From Sphingobacterium sp. BN32 (GTDB lineage: Bacteria > Bacteroidota > Bacteroidia > Sphingobacteriales > Sphingobacteriaceae): DNA of 64,000 nucleotides. This document shows positions 29,044 through 37,906 of this stretch, one piece after another; the first letter of the stretch is position 1; the number at the start of each line of letters is the position of its first letter. The translations under genes were made by a program, and so were the position numbers. The DNA is taken from positions 3,596,001 to 3,660,000 of the forward strand of contig NZ_CP129963.1 in the NCBI RefSeq assembly GCF_030503615.1, given 5' to 3'. The notes under the pieces were generated by a model. It had not been told where the DNA came from and did not search any database. It worked only from the letters and a program-made list of their open reading frames with translations.

Positions 29044-29051
29044 CAAATCTA
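29044..29051 (-). promoter_or_regulatory. Candidate -7 element of pdhA
   Basis: TAGATTTG on the minus strand matches TAnnTTTG exactly, about 34 bp before the ATG. No clear -33 box. Confidence 0.5.
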
Positions 29052-29142
29052 ATCAATATTAACGAGATTTCGGATAAATTTTAGGCGACATTTAACGCAT
29101 TTTGTCATAGGACTAACAAAATTCAAGACCGATATTAATAAC

Positions 29143-29165
29143 AAACGGCCCATTTAAGGCCGTTT
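29143..29165 (-). terminator. Terminator of hisS
   Basis: An 8-bp stem (AAACGGCC, 29143-29150, with GGCCGTTT, 29158-29165) and 7-nt loop, 5 bp after the hisS stop, followed on the minus strand by TTTGTTATTA-like sequence. Confidence 0.8.
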
Positions 29166-29169
29166 TATG

Positions 29170-30549
29170 TTATGCTAATATTTTTAATAGATTTTCTAGC
29201 GTTACTTTGTGCTGCTCGCCGGATTCCATATTCTTTAAACTCCATTGTCCGGAAGCGACTTCCTCGTCTCCGATCAACAAAACATAAGGTATCTGCTTGG
29301 AATCTGCATAGCTCATCTGCTTCTTCAGCTTCACTGCCGACGGATAAAGTTCGGCTGCAATACCTGCTTCACGCAATTTGAACAATATTGGTAAAGTGGA
29401 ACTTTCCAAAGCTTGATCGAAATTGATGATCAACACTTTCGTACGTTCAGCATTGCTCGGAGGAAACAGTTGCAATTCTTCCAAAACATCGAAGATGCGA
29501 TCCGCACCAAAGGACACTCCGACACCGGTCAGGTCTTTTAAACCAAACATGCCGGTCAAATCGTCATAGCGACCACCACCACCAATACTCCCCATCTGCA
29601 CCTCGTTTGTCTTCACCTCGAAAATACATCCGGTATAGTAGTTTAGACCACGTGCTAACGTAATATCCACTTCCACTTCCTTCTCCAAAATCGCAAATTG
29701 ACCTAATTTCAAAAGATAATCAAACACGGTCTCAATCTCCTCAACGCCTTTCAATCCAACAGTTGAGCCAGCCAATACCGTCTTCAAAGAATCCAATTTC
29801 TCTTGGTTCGAACCGCTAAGTTCTATAATCGGTTTTAATACAGCCAAGTCAGCCTCAGTAAACCCGCGTTCTAAAAGCTCTTTATTCACCCCTTCCAACC
29901 CGATTTTATCCAACTTATCAATAGCAACAGTCATATCGACAATCAGTTCAGGCTTCCCGACAACTTCTGCAATTCCAGAAAGAATCTTACGGTTGTTCAA
30001 CTTGATGTTGAAATCCTTTAAACCCAATTTTGTCAAAGCCTCATGATAGATCAAGACAAACTCTGCCTCATTCAACAAGGAATCAGAACCAACCACATCG
30101 ACATCGCACTGGTAAAACTCACGGTATCTCCCTCTTTGAGGACGATCTGCACGCCATACCGGCTGGATTTGGAAACGTTTGAACGGTAAAGAAATCTCAT
30201 TTTGATGCATCACCACATAACGTGCAAAAGGAACAGTCAAATCATAGCGTAGAGCCTTCTCTGAAATCGAAGAGATTAATGCGGTGGAGTTCTTCTCCGC
30301 CAATAAGTTTTCTGGAGCTTTCGATAAGTAATTTCCCGAATTCAAGATCTTAAAAATCAACTTATCACCTTCGTCTCCATACTTTCCGGTCAATGTACTC
30401 AGATTCTCAAACGAAGGAGTCTGAATCTCACTATACCCGTATTTCTTGAAAATCGTCTTTAATGTATTGTAAATGTGATTGCGTTTCTCCATTTCTACCG
30501 GAGTAAAATCACGTGTTCCTTTAGCTAATGATGGTTTAATTGATGCCAT
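29170..30549 (-). CDS. hisS: Histidyl-tRNA synthetase
   Basis: 459 residues, class II synthetase. It starts with the family's KGTRDFTP motif. Motif 2 lies in FQIQPVWRADRPQRGRYREFYQCDVDVVG, and the histidine-specific segment is ARGLNYYTGCIFEV. The C-terminal anticodon domain has RTKVLIINFD and ADSKQIPYVLLIGDEE. The insert between motifs 2 and 3 has normal length. Two -7 boxes lie within 22 bp of the ATG, against a type B repeat. Confidence 0.97.
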   Translation of the reverse strand: MASIKPSLAKGTRDFTPVEMEKRNHIYNTLKTIFKKYGYSEIQTPSFENLSTLTGKYGDEGDKLIFKILNSGNYLSKAPENLLAEKNSTALISSISEKALRYDLTVPFARYVVMHQNEISLPFKRFQIQPVWRADRPQRGRYREFYQCDVDVVGSDSLLNEAEFVLIYHEALTKLGLKDFNIKLNNRKILSGIAEVVGKPELIVDMTVAIDKLDKIGLEGVNKELLERGFTEADLAVLKPIIELSGSNQEKLDSLKTVLAGSTVGLKGVEEIETVFDYLLKLGQFAILEKEVEVDITLARGLNYYTGCIFEVKTNEVQMGSIGGGGRYDDLTGMFGLKDLTGVGVSFGADRIFDVLEELQLFPPSNAERTKVLIINFDQALESSTLPILFKLREAGIAAELYPSAVKLKKQMSYADSKQIPYVLLIGDEEVASGQWSLKNMESGEQHKVTLENLLKILA

Positions 30550-30554
30550 GAGGG

Positions 30555-30571
30555 CAAAGGTAGCAAAAATA
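30555..30571 (-). promoter_or_regulatory. Overlapping -7 boxes directly before the hisS ATG
   Basis: Minus strand: TATTTTTG (30564-30571) and TACCTTTG (30555-30562), both exact TAnnTTTG matches. The second ends 5 nt before the ATG at 30549, so its transcript would have little or no leader. The first two bases of the distal box come from the end of the type B repeat. Confidence 0.6.
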
Positions 30572-30754
30572 GTATTTAGTAGTTAGTATTTAGTATTAAG
30601 ACCTAGGGTGGATAATAAAGCACTATTTTTTTGCAAAGAGATGCGTGTGAACATGAGACATGAACAGAAGGATAAGAGTTCCATATTCCTTTAAAAAAAT
30701 AAGGAATATCTTCCGACTAGGATCTAACTACTAAATACTAGCTACTAAATACTA
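30571..30754. repeat. Type B inverted-repeat element, copy 2 (184 bp)
   Basis: Left heptad tract: TTAGTAG, TTAGTAT, TTAGTAT, TAAGACC (30576-30603), then TAGGGTGG. Right tract, inverted: GATCTAA, CTACTAA, ATACTAG, CTACTAA (30721-30748). The interior includes a 9-bp hairpin, ATATTCCTT/AAGGAATAT (30682-30710), that may serve as rnc terminator. The element fills the whole gap between rnc and hisS. Confidence 0.78.
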
Positions 30755-30756
30755 CC

Positions 30757-31488
30757 CTATTCAAATATCTTCAAATACTCGCAAGCTTTTTCAGCGGCCA
30801 TTTTCTCGGCGCTTTTCTTGTTGAAGTCGCGGCCGACTCCACAATCTTCGCCATCTACGACCACTTTAACAGAGAACATCTTGGCAGACTCTCCTTCGGG
30901 GTTATCGATCTGAATAAAGGCAACCTCTTTTCCGCTATGCTGACACCATTCGATTAAACGGCTTTTGAAATTGGTTTCAGTGATTTCCAGGGTATGTATA
31001 TCCACATGAGGCTTGATAATGCGTGATAGCAAAAACTCGCGTGTGAATTTATATCCTTTATCCAAATAAACGGCTCCAATCAATGCTTCGAAGGCATCGC
31101 CCAATAAAGAACCCTGCTTATTAGGATAACTGATCATGCGCGCATCAAACTCAATCAACTCGTTAAAACCAAGTTTGCGCGAAAGCTGATTCAAGTTCGC
31201 ACGAGAAACGATCTTCGAACGCATCTCGGTTAAGAAACCTTCATCTTTGTAGGGGTAAAGCTTAAACAATAGTTCTGCAACAACAGAACCCAGTACGGCA
31301 TCACCTAAAAATTCTAATCGTTCGTTGCTATTTTTGACCCCTTCTTTAATCGGTTTAGCAACCGATTTATGTCGAAACGCCATTTGATATAATCTGACAT
31401 TCCCCGGCACAAAGCCTAAGATATTCTTTAACTTCTTGAAGTAAGCTTTTTGGGGAGATAAATACAGTTTATAAACACTAATCGGCAT
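30757..31488 (-). CDS. rnc: Ribonuclease III
   Basis: 243 residues. The signature NERLEFLGDAVLGSVVAELLF is exact; the second acidic cluster is GDAFEALIGAVYLD. A C-terminal double-stranded-RNA-binding domain (about 175-243) has KKSAEKMAAEKACEYL. It processes rRNA and structured RNAs. It is third in acpP-fabF-rnc, but a strong hairpin in the 79-bp fabF-rnc gap may limit read-through. Confidence 0.96.
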   Translation of the reverse strand: MPISVYKLYLSPQKAYFKKLKNILGFVPGNVRLYQMAFRHKSVAKPIKEGVKNSNERLEFLGDAVLGSVVAELLFKLYPYKDEGFLTEMRSKIVSRANLNQLSRKLGFNELIEFDARMISYPNKQGSLLGDAFEALIGAVYLDKGYKFTREFLLSRIIKPHVDIHTLEITETNFKSRLIEWCQHSGKEVAFIQIDNPEGESAKMFSVKVVVDGEDCGVGRDFNKKSAEKMAAEKACEYLKIFE

Positions 31489-31507
31489 ACCAACATCTTT
31501 AAGAAGA

Positions 31508-31537
31508 AATAGGTAGTTTTGGAGAAAACTACCTATT
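31508..31537 (-). terminator. Hairpin between fabF and rnc
   Basis: A perfect 13-bp stem (31508-31520 with 31525-31537, AATAGGTAGTTTT-type) with a 4-nt loop, followed on the minus strand by TTCTTCTT. It looks like a terminator or an RNase III-type processing site between two genes that otherwise look co-transcribed. Confidence 0.7.
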
Positions 31538-31567
31538 CAATTCCTTATCTTTTTCTTTCAACCAAAA

Positions 31568-32821
31568 TTATGCTTTGTATTTTTTAACAATCAAAGAAGC
31601 ATTGTGTCCACCGAAACCGAATGTATTGCTTAACGCAGCATTAACAACACGCTTCTGTGCTTTGTTGAAAGTAAAGTTCAATCTATTATCAATTTCAGGG
31701 TCGTCCGTAAAATGATTGATTGTAGGAGGTACAATATCATTTTGTACAGCAAGAATCGAAGCAATCGATTCTACTGCTCCCGCAGCACCTAACAGGTGAC
31801 CTGTCATTGATTTTGTAGAACTAATATTCAATTCATATGCATGATCCCCAAATTGCTCAATAATAGCTTTGGTCTCACTCACATCGCCTACTGGAGTCGA
31901 TGTACCATGCACGTTAATATAATCAATAGCTGTTGCATCTAAATTTGCATCAGCCAACGCTTTGCTCATCGCTAAGCGAGCGCCTAATCCTTCTGGATGC
32001 GAAGCAGTAATGTGATATGCATCTGCACTCATACCACCACCAGCAATCTCAGCATAGATTTTTGCACCGCGTGCTAAAGCATGTTCTAAACTTTCTAAAA
32101 TAATAGCACCTGAACCCTCGCCAGAAACAAAACCGTCGCGATCCTTATCAAAAGGACGTGATGCAGTTTTCGGATCATCATTACGAGTGGAAAGCGCATG
32201 CATTGCATTGAACCCGCCAATACCAGCTTCATTAATTGTTGCCTCAGAACCTCCGCTGATAATAACGTCTGCTAAACCCATACGGATATAGTTAAAAGCA
32301 TCAATCATCGCGTTGGTAGCCGACGCACAAGCCGAAACTGCTGAAAAGTTAGGACCTCTCAAGCCATGACGCATAGAGATATGTCCCGGAGCTAAATCAA
32401 TTAACATCTTCGGAATAAAGAATGGATTGAAACGTGGTGTACCATCGCCCTTTGCAAATCCAGCAACCTCATCCAAAAATGTAGTCAAGCCCCCAATACC
32501 TGACCCCCAAATTACACCAATACGATTGGTGTCTAGTTTATCAAACTCTAATCCCGCATCTTTGACAGCTTCGTCAGTCGATGCAATTGCATATTGAACG
32601 AAAGGGTCGATTTTACGAGCCTCTTTACGATCCATATAGTTATGTGGATCAAACCCCTTTACTTCACAAGCAAACTGGGTTTTGAATTTTGACGCATCAA
32701 AATGCGTAATAGGAGCGGCACCACTTACACCATTAATTAACCCATCCCAGTATTCTGCGACGGTGTTACCTAGGGGTGTAAGTGCACCCAATCCTGTTAC
32801 AACTACTCTTTTAAGCTCCAT
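31568..32821 (-). CDS. fabF: 3-oxoacyl-ACP synthase II
   Basis: 417 residues, beta-ketoacyl synthase fold. The catalytic triad is visible: Cys in SAVSACASATNAM, His in NVHGTSTPVGD, His in KSMTGHLLGAAG. Elongates fatty acids with malonyl-ACP. It lies 26 bp after acpP, the usual pairing. Confidence 0.97.
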   Translation of the reverse strand: MELKRVVVTGLGALTPLGNTVAEYWDGLINGVSGAAPITHFDASKFKTQFACEVKGFDPHNYMDRKEARKIDPFVQYAIASTDEAVKDAGLEFDKLDTNRIGVIWGSGIGGLTTFLDEVAGFAKGDGTPRFNPFFIPKMLIDLAPGHISMRHGLRGPNFSAVSACASATNAMIDAFNYIRMGLADVIISGGSEATINEAGIGGFNAMHALSTRNDDPKTASRPFDKDRDGFVSGEGSGAIILESLEHALARGAKIYAEIAGGGMSADAYHITASHPEGLGARLAMSKALADANLDATAIDYINVHGTSTPVGDVSETKAIIEQFGDHAYELNISSTKSMTGHLLGAAGAVESIASILAVQNDIVPPTINHFTDDPEIDNRLNFTFNKAQKRVVNAALSNTFGFGGHNASLIVKKYKA

Positions 32822-32847
32822 TAATATGTTTGGCCTAATAAAATTAG

Positions 32848-33084
32848 TTAGTTAACGTTTTTTTCTAAATAAGCGATTGCTTGACCTACTGTGCTAATGT
32901 TCTCAGCCTGATCGTCTGGAATAGCAACGTTGAATTCTTTTTCGAATTCCATGATCAACTCAACTGTATCAAGTGAGTCTGCACCTAAATCATTCGTGAA
33001 AGAAGCTTCTGGTGTTACTTCGTTTTCATCTACACCTAACTTTTCAACGATAATAGCTTTTACTCTTGATGCGATATCTGACAT
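32848..33084 (-). CDS. acpP: Acyl carrier protein
   Basis: 78 residues, acidic four-helix protein. The phosphopantetheine serine is S37 in [16 protein letters not shown]. First gene of the acpP-fabF-rnc group. Confidence 0.97.
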   Translation of the reverse strand: MSDIASRVKAIIVEKLGVDENEVTPEASFTNDLGADSLDTVELIMEFEKEFNVAIPDDQAENISTVGQAIAYLEKNVN

Positions 33085-33321
33085 GATTTTCTAGTTTAAT
33101 TGTTTAATAAATCTGTGCAAAGAAAAAATAAATTTCCCCAAAAATCAAATCTTTTTGACTTTTGAAAACAAATAAAGAACAAAGTTACCCCAAGAAAGGT
33201 TTTTGAACCTGCTAAAAACTAACTCTATTCAATAATAACAAAAGAAATACGCTTTTACAAACTTAATCCTTTTTTAATGATATTTTTACGTTAAGCACCC
33301 TCTTTAATCTCTTGAAAACCG

Positions 33322-33329
33322 TATTTTTG
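33322..33329 (+). promoter_or_regulatory. Candidate -7 element of the IPExxxVDY gene
   Basis: TATTTTTG fits TAnnTTTG exactly, 26 bp before the TTG start at 33356. No -33 box is evident. Confidence 0.5.
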
Positions 33330-33355
33330 CTAACTGAACTGAAAGAAATCATAGA

Positions 33356-33856
33356 TTGAGCAAGATAACTTTTAAACTTGAAACCGACTTTGACCTGGAA
33401 CTGGATTTTGTCCTGATCGGCATAAGCTCTGTCTTGAGAGACTATCGGCTTTGTCACTTTATCAACAAACATACAGGACTCAAACTCGTACATGGTAAAG
33501 AAGATTACATAGACCACAACGGAAAGGAAAAAGAAAAACCGCAGAACGAACTCGACTACCACATCATCTACGAGTCAAAGAAAAACAAACCCAGCGTACA
33601 ACATCATTTCATAACCTACCGTTATAACAATCAAACTTACGACTTCGAATTCTATCTACTTAGCAATAAGTCGATTGAAGGCGGGACGCTAATTCCAGAA
33701 ATTGTAAGCTTCGACTACTTTCTCCTGATAAAACATTATATTGACGAAGAAGATCTAGAAGCACTTATTGAAAACATTAAAGCAATACCTGAAGTACTAC
33801 TTGTAAAAGAAATAGACCCAACGGCATTGAAATCTAAAGAAAATCTGATATTTTAG
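33356..33856 (+). CDS. IPExxxVDY family protein
   Basis: 166 residues. I recognise the Bacteroidota-specific IPExxxVDY family from LIPEIVSFDYFLLIK (IPE-three residues-FDY, a mild variant). It is soluble and acidic; its function is unknown. The start is TTG, since no ATG is available in frame between the -7 box and SKITFKLETDFDLELDF. It is divergent from acpP and upstream of pyk, and in many relatives I recall it beside these genes. Confidence 0.8.
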   Translation: MSKITFKLETDFDLELDFVLIGISSVLRDYRLCHFINKHTGLKLVHGKEDYIDHNGKEKEKPQNELDYHIIYESKKNKPSVQHHFITYRYNNQTYDFEFYLLSNKSIEGGTLIPEIVSFDYFLLIKHYIDEEDLEALIENIKAIPEVLLVKEIDPTALKSKENLIF

Positions 33857-33972
33857 CGAATTATTTTTAGATAGTGTAAGTTATACACCAAAAACCTAAA
33901 TCGAAACCCCTCGGGGAAATGTGTAGAACACTGCAAATAATATTGATTTAAAACATTAAAAAAAGACATTAC

Positions 33973-35406
33973 ATGGATAAACTAAAAAAGCGAACCAAAA
34001 TTGTAGCTACTTTAGGCCCCGCTTCCTCGAAAAAAGAGGTATTGACCCGAATGATTGCTAAAGGAGTAGACGTTTGCCGTTTGAACTTCTCGCACGGAAC
34101 CCAAGACGACCACTTGAAAGTAATCAACACCATTAAAGAAATCAACCAAGAATTCCCGTTTAAAGTAGGTATCCTAGCTGACTTACAAGGTCCGAAGATT
34201 CGTATCGGTAAAATGAAAGAAGGTGGTGCTATCCTGATCAACGGAAGCCAGGTTGAAATCACAACACAAGAATTGATTGGCGACGAAAACCGCATCTATA
34301 TTACTTACGAAAACTTCCCGAACGACGTTAAAGAAGGTGAAATCATCCTATTAGATGATGGAAAATTGCAATTACGCGTTTTAAACACAAATCATATCGA
34401 CACGGTAAAATGTGAAGTTGTTCACGGAGGTATCCTAACATCGAGAAAAGGAGTCAATCTACCGAACACCAAAGTATCTATCCCTTCATTAACTGAAGAA
34501 GATTTAGATAACCTAAACTTCGCCTTAGACCATGGCGCTGATTGGATCGCGATGTCATTCGTTCGTTCAGCAGAAGATATCAAACAATGTAAAGAGATTA
34601 TCGAAGCGAAAGGGTCGCACGCTCGCGTTATTGCGAAAATTGAAAAACCAGAAGCAATTGATAATATCGACGCAATTATCGAGGCAACAGACGCTGTGAT
34701 GGTTGCTCGTGGTGATTTAGGTGTTGAGATGCCTATGGAAGAAGTTCCAGGCCTACAAAAAATCATCGCTCAAAAATGCCGTAACTTAGCGAAGCCAGTA
34801 ATCATTGCTACCCAAATGTTGGAGAGTATGATTACAACTCCACGTCCTACACGTGCAGAGGTAAACGACGTGGCCAACTCCGTAATTGATGGTGCAGATG
34901 CTGTAATGCTTAGTGGAGAAACTTCAGTTGGTGAATTCCCTGAGATTGTAATCGAAACAATGGCGAAAGTAATCACTCACGTAGAGAGCACATCATACCC
35001 ATACTATAGTGAGAAAGAGACATTAGGTACTGTGGAAGTTACACGTATCCCTGATGCGATCTGTGGATCTTCTATCTTCCTAGCAGAGAAAACAAAAGCT
35101 TCGGCGATCGCGGTTATGACGGCGTCAGGCTATACAGCTTTAGAAATCTCTAGCTACCGCCCTGATGCGGACATCTATGTGTTCACAGGTAATGATAAAT
35201 TATTGACACAGTTGAGTCTTGTATGGGGTGTACAGTCCTTCATCTATGACAAATACGAAAGTACCGATGGTACCATTCAAGATGTAAATGGTTTATTGCA
35301 GAAATACCACTTGGTTGAGCCTGGACAAATCGTGATCAATACATCTTCTACGCCACTTCACGCAAAAGGTAGAACAAATACTATCCGCGTTTCAGAAGTG
35401 AAATAA
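33973..35406 (+). CDS. pyk: Pyruvate kinase
   Basis: 477 residues. Substrate and metal motifs: TKIVATLGPAS at the start, RLNFSHGT, LADLQGPKIRIG, the ESMITTPRPTRAEVNDVANSV segment and the catalytic-lysine region VIAKIEKPEAI. Makes pyruvate and ATP from phosphoenolpyruvate. It feeds the pyruvate dehydrogenase encoded upstream. No extra C-terminal domain. Confidence 0.97.
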   Translation: MDKLKKRTKIVATLGPASSKKEVLTRMIAKGVDVCRLNFSHGTQDDHLKVINTIKEINQEFPFKVGILADLQGPKIRIGKMKEGGAILINGSQVEITTQELIGDENRIYITYENFPNDVKEGEIILLDDGKLQLRVLNTNHIDTVKCEVVHGGILTSRKGVNLPNTKVSIPSLTEEDLDNLNFALDHGADWIAMSFVRSAEDIKQCKEIIEAKGSHARVIAKIEKPEAIDNIDAIIEATDAVMVARGDLGVEMPMEEVPGLQKIIAQKCRNLAKPVIIATQMLESMITTPRPTRAEVNDVANSVIDGADAVMLSGETSVGEFPEIVIETMAKVITHVESTSYPYYSEKETLGTVEVTRIPDAICGSSIFLAEKTKASAIAVMTASGYTALEISSYRPDADIYVFTGNDKLLTQLSLVWGVQSFIYDKYESTDGTIQDVNGLLQKYHLVEPGQIVINTSSTPLHAKGRTNTIRVSEVK

Positions 35407-35433
35407 GTAGAATGCTTAAAATAAAAATAAATG

Positions 35434-35466
35434 AAGGCCGTCTGAAAAGATGGCCTTTATTTTTTT
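35434..35466 (+). terminator. Terminator of pyk
   Basis: A 10-bp stem (35434-35443 with 35448-35457, one G-U pair) with loop GAAA, followed by TATTTTTTT. Confidence 0.88.
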
Positions 35467-35547
35467 ACAGGTGCCTGTCGTCAAAAACCGTAAGAAATTT
35501 CATCCCCACTAGCATTTCAACGGAAACACGAAGGTTTCCATCAATAA

Positions 35548-35889
35548 TTATTTCTTCTTTCGATCTAATGGCTCTGTGCCAGGCATCGGCGAATTCTTCT
35601 TCCCATCCAAAGGTTTAATTAAAATAATCGAATCGTCTTTCTGTATCAACTGACGGTTCATCAAACTATTGGGAATATCGACGGGCTTTGATCGAGAGCT
35701 ATCATGAGGGTGAATATGCTTTGTACCGTCCGGCATAATCTTGAAGTTTGGGCGCTTAATCTTTAAGCTGTCTGCCCATTCTGGCAAGCCCTTTTGCTTA
35801 GGGACGATATTTTCCTTATTTTGTGCTTGGGAGTTCGTCAGCAAACCAAACGTCAGAAGAAATAATGTGGCAAGCGTTTTCATATGCAA
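35548..35889 (-). CDS. Small secreted protein of unknown function
   Basis: 113 residues with a signal peptide (MKTLATLFLLTFGLLTNSQAQ). The start may be the first or the third codon (MHMKT). The mature part is Pro/Lys-rich (LPEWADSLKIKRPNFKIMPDG), with no cysteines or membrane segment, and is probably extended. I do not recognise a family. It stands alone between pyk and the sensor-kinase gene. Confidence 0.7.
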   Translation of the reverse strand: MHMKTLATLFLLTFGLLTNSQAQNKENIVPKQKGLPEWADSLKIKRPNFKIMPDGTKHIHPHDSSRSKPVDIPNSLMNRQLIQKDDSIILIKPLDGKKNSPMPGTEPLDRKKK

Positions 35890-35997
35890 ATCTTTTAGCT
35901 ATCTAAATATACTCAATATCGAGCCTATGCGGTCTATTAAACCTTCATAATCGCTGTTAAATTGTGTTAAATGAAAAAAACCACATCAATCCCTTAT

Positions 35998-36005
35998 TAT
36001 TTTTG
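35998..36005 (+). promoter_or_regulatory. -7 box 6 nt before the sensor-kinase ATG
   Basis: TATTTTTG, exact TAnnTTTG, ends 6 nt before the ATG at 36012. Transcription would start at or next to the ATG, giving a leaderless mRNA. Confidence 0.55.
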
Positions 36006-36011
36006 TAACAA

Positions 36012-37886
36012 ATGAAGAAAAGAAGTATTACGTTGATTATAGGATTGATGTCCATCGCGCTCTTGGGTGTTATGGCCATGCAGTATTACTTCATCCGGGA
36101 GTCATTCAAACAAAAGTCAAAGCTATTTGACGAAGCTGTAAAAGCCTCACTAACAGCAGTCGCGAATAAAATTGAACGCATTGAGATTTATGAATTTGCC
36201 CGTCAGCAAGAACGTGAAAATCAAGAGAAATTCAGACAAGACCAAGAAAGGCTGCAGAAAAACGAACAGATTTTAGCACTCCAAGTTAAATATCAGGACA
36301 GCATCAAATTGCTGCAACGCCTTGCTTTTTCACACACGCAGCGCTTCAATGAGATGGAAACTCGATTGAATCAGCAGTATCCTACAGTATTGATTAGCAA
36401 TAATTTCTATGAAACCTATATCCGCCGCAAGGAATACAATCATCTTGTTCGAATTACTTTAGAGCAGGGCTATACCAGCGAAATGACGATCGGAGAATTT
36501 GCGCGCGTTTATGCTATACGTGAAATCAAAGAGGTAAAAGCAAAAGACGATAGCGCCCGTTATGTCATCCCTATCTTCGGACCGAATTCCGCGATCACGG
36601 CAACTTTCGAAATCCGAACCCTCCCTCCTCCTGTTGACCTCCGCGTACTATCACAGATCGACGTGTTAGAGAAGAAGTTAAATAAGCTCCGCAATCAGAA
36701 ATTAATCGGCGCAGAAACGCTCTTTGATTCCCTGAAAATTATGGGAGGAAAACAGAGTGCCATCATGGAAGATGTAGCCATTGGTATGCAATTATCCAAG
36801 CGCCCCTTAGAGCAGCGTATCGATAAAACACAGGCAGTGGATTTGTTGATCAATGAGTTAGATCAACGCGGTATCAACTCCTCTTTCGTGATGCAGGTTC
36901 GTAATTCGGAAAATAGCCCATTGGTCTTCCAAGCCATTTTCAATTATAAAGATGAGAAAATCAAAGAGACCAATACACCGCCAATGATCTACAAGGCTCG
37001 ACTATTTCAGAGCGACGAAGGTAAATCTCCTGGCGAGTTGCGCGTATATTTCCCCAATAAGGGTTCCGTCATTGCGAGCACCATGGGATATTGGTTGTTG
37101 CCGATTCTTGCTTTGCTAGCTTTATTGATCGGCTGTTTCGCCTATACTTTACGCATGATCCTCCGTCAGAAGAAAATATCGGAGATGAAAACGGATTTCA
37201 TCAACAATATGACGCATGAGTTCAAAACCCCTGTTGCTACCATCATGATTGCCTCGGAGTCATTGAAAGATCCGGAAATCTCAGCCGATGAACGTAGAGT
37301 AAGCAAACTCGCCAATATCATTTATGACGAAAATGTGCGCTTAGGCTCTCACATCGAGCGTGTGCTTAATATTGCCCGACTGGAAAAAGAAAATCTAAAA
37401 ATAGAACGCACCAATGTGCAGATCAACAACTTAGCCAATGCGGTATTAGAAAGCATGAAGCTGCAGTTGGAAAAAGCGGAAGGAAGCTTGAACATACACC
37501 TGGATGCCGAGCATGATTTGGTGATTGGAGATGAACTCCACCTATCGAATGTCATGTACAATCTTGTGGATAACGCCATTAAATACAGTAAAGATCGGCC
37601 TGAAATTACATTTAAAACTTTCAATCGCGGAAAGAATATCGTTATTGCTGTTTCCGACAAAGGAATCGGTATGACGAAAGATCAGTCGGAGAAGATTTTT
37701 GACCAATTTTACCGTATTCCGACCGGAAATATCCATAACGTGAAGGGCTTTGGATTGGGATTAAGCTATGTTAATGACATTATAAAACGCCTCAATGGAA
37801 AGATCACTGTGAAAAGTGAGAAAGATAAAGGCACACAATTTGAAGTAACTTTACCATTAAAGCATGCCTCACAAGAGGTTGCTTAA
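36012..37886 (+). CDS. Membrane sensor histidine kinase
   Basis: 624 residues. An N-terminal membrane segment (about 7-29) and a second (about 359-382, YWLLPILALLALLIGCFAYTL) enclose a periplasmic sensor domain of about 320 residues with a coiled-coil start rich in Gln/Glu. No HAMP is evident. The HisKA box NNMTHEFKTP has the phospho-His at H402. ATPase boxes: N in NVMYNLVDNAIKYS, G1 in DKGIGMTKDQ, G2 in GFGLGLSYV. Its partner regulator follows by 20 bp. The signal is unknown. Confidence 0.93.
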   Translation: MKKRSITLIIGLMSIALLGVMAMQYYFIRESFKQKSKLFDEAVKASLTAVANKIERIEIYEFARQQERENQEKFRQDQERLQKNEQILALQVKYQDSIKLLQRLAFSHTQRFNEMETRLNQQYPTVLISNNFYETYIRRKEYNHLVRITLEQGYTSEMTIGEFARVYAIREIKEVKAKDDSARYVIPIFGPNSAITATFEIRTLPPPVDLRVLSQIDVLEKKLNKLRNQKLIGAETLFDSLKIMGGKQSAIMEDVAIGMQLSKRPLEQRIDKTQAVDLLINELDQRGINSSFVMQVRNSENSPLVFQAIFNYKDEKIKETNTPPMIYKARLFQSDEGKSPGELRVYFPNKGSVIASTMGYWLLPILALLALLIGCFAYTLRMILRQKKISEMKTDFINNMTHEFKTPVATIMIASESLKDPEISADERRVSKLANIIYDENVRLGSHIERVLNIARLEKENLKIERTNVQINNLANAVLESMKLQLEKAEGSLNIHLDAEHDLVIGDELHLSNVMYNLVDNAIKYSKDRPEITFKTFNRGKNIVIAVSDKGIGMTKDQSEKIFDQFYRIPTGNIHNVKGFGLGLSYVNDIIKRLNGKITVKSEKDKGTQFEVTLPLKHASQEVA

Positions 37887-37906
37887 TAAAATAGCAAAGG
37901 AATTAT

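Noticed and set aside
33263..33562. 99-codon minus-strand frame opposite the IPExxxVDY gene
   Set aside because: It is antisense to a recognised gene and has low-complexity hydrophobic composition typical of a shadow frame.
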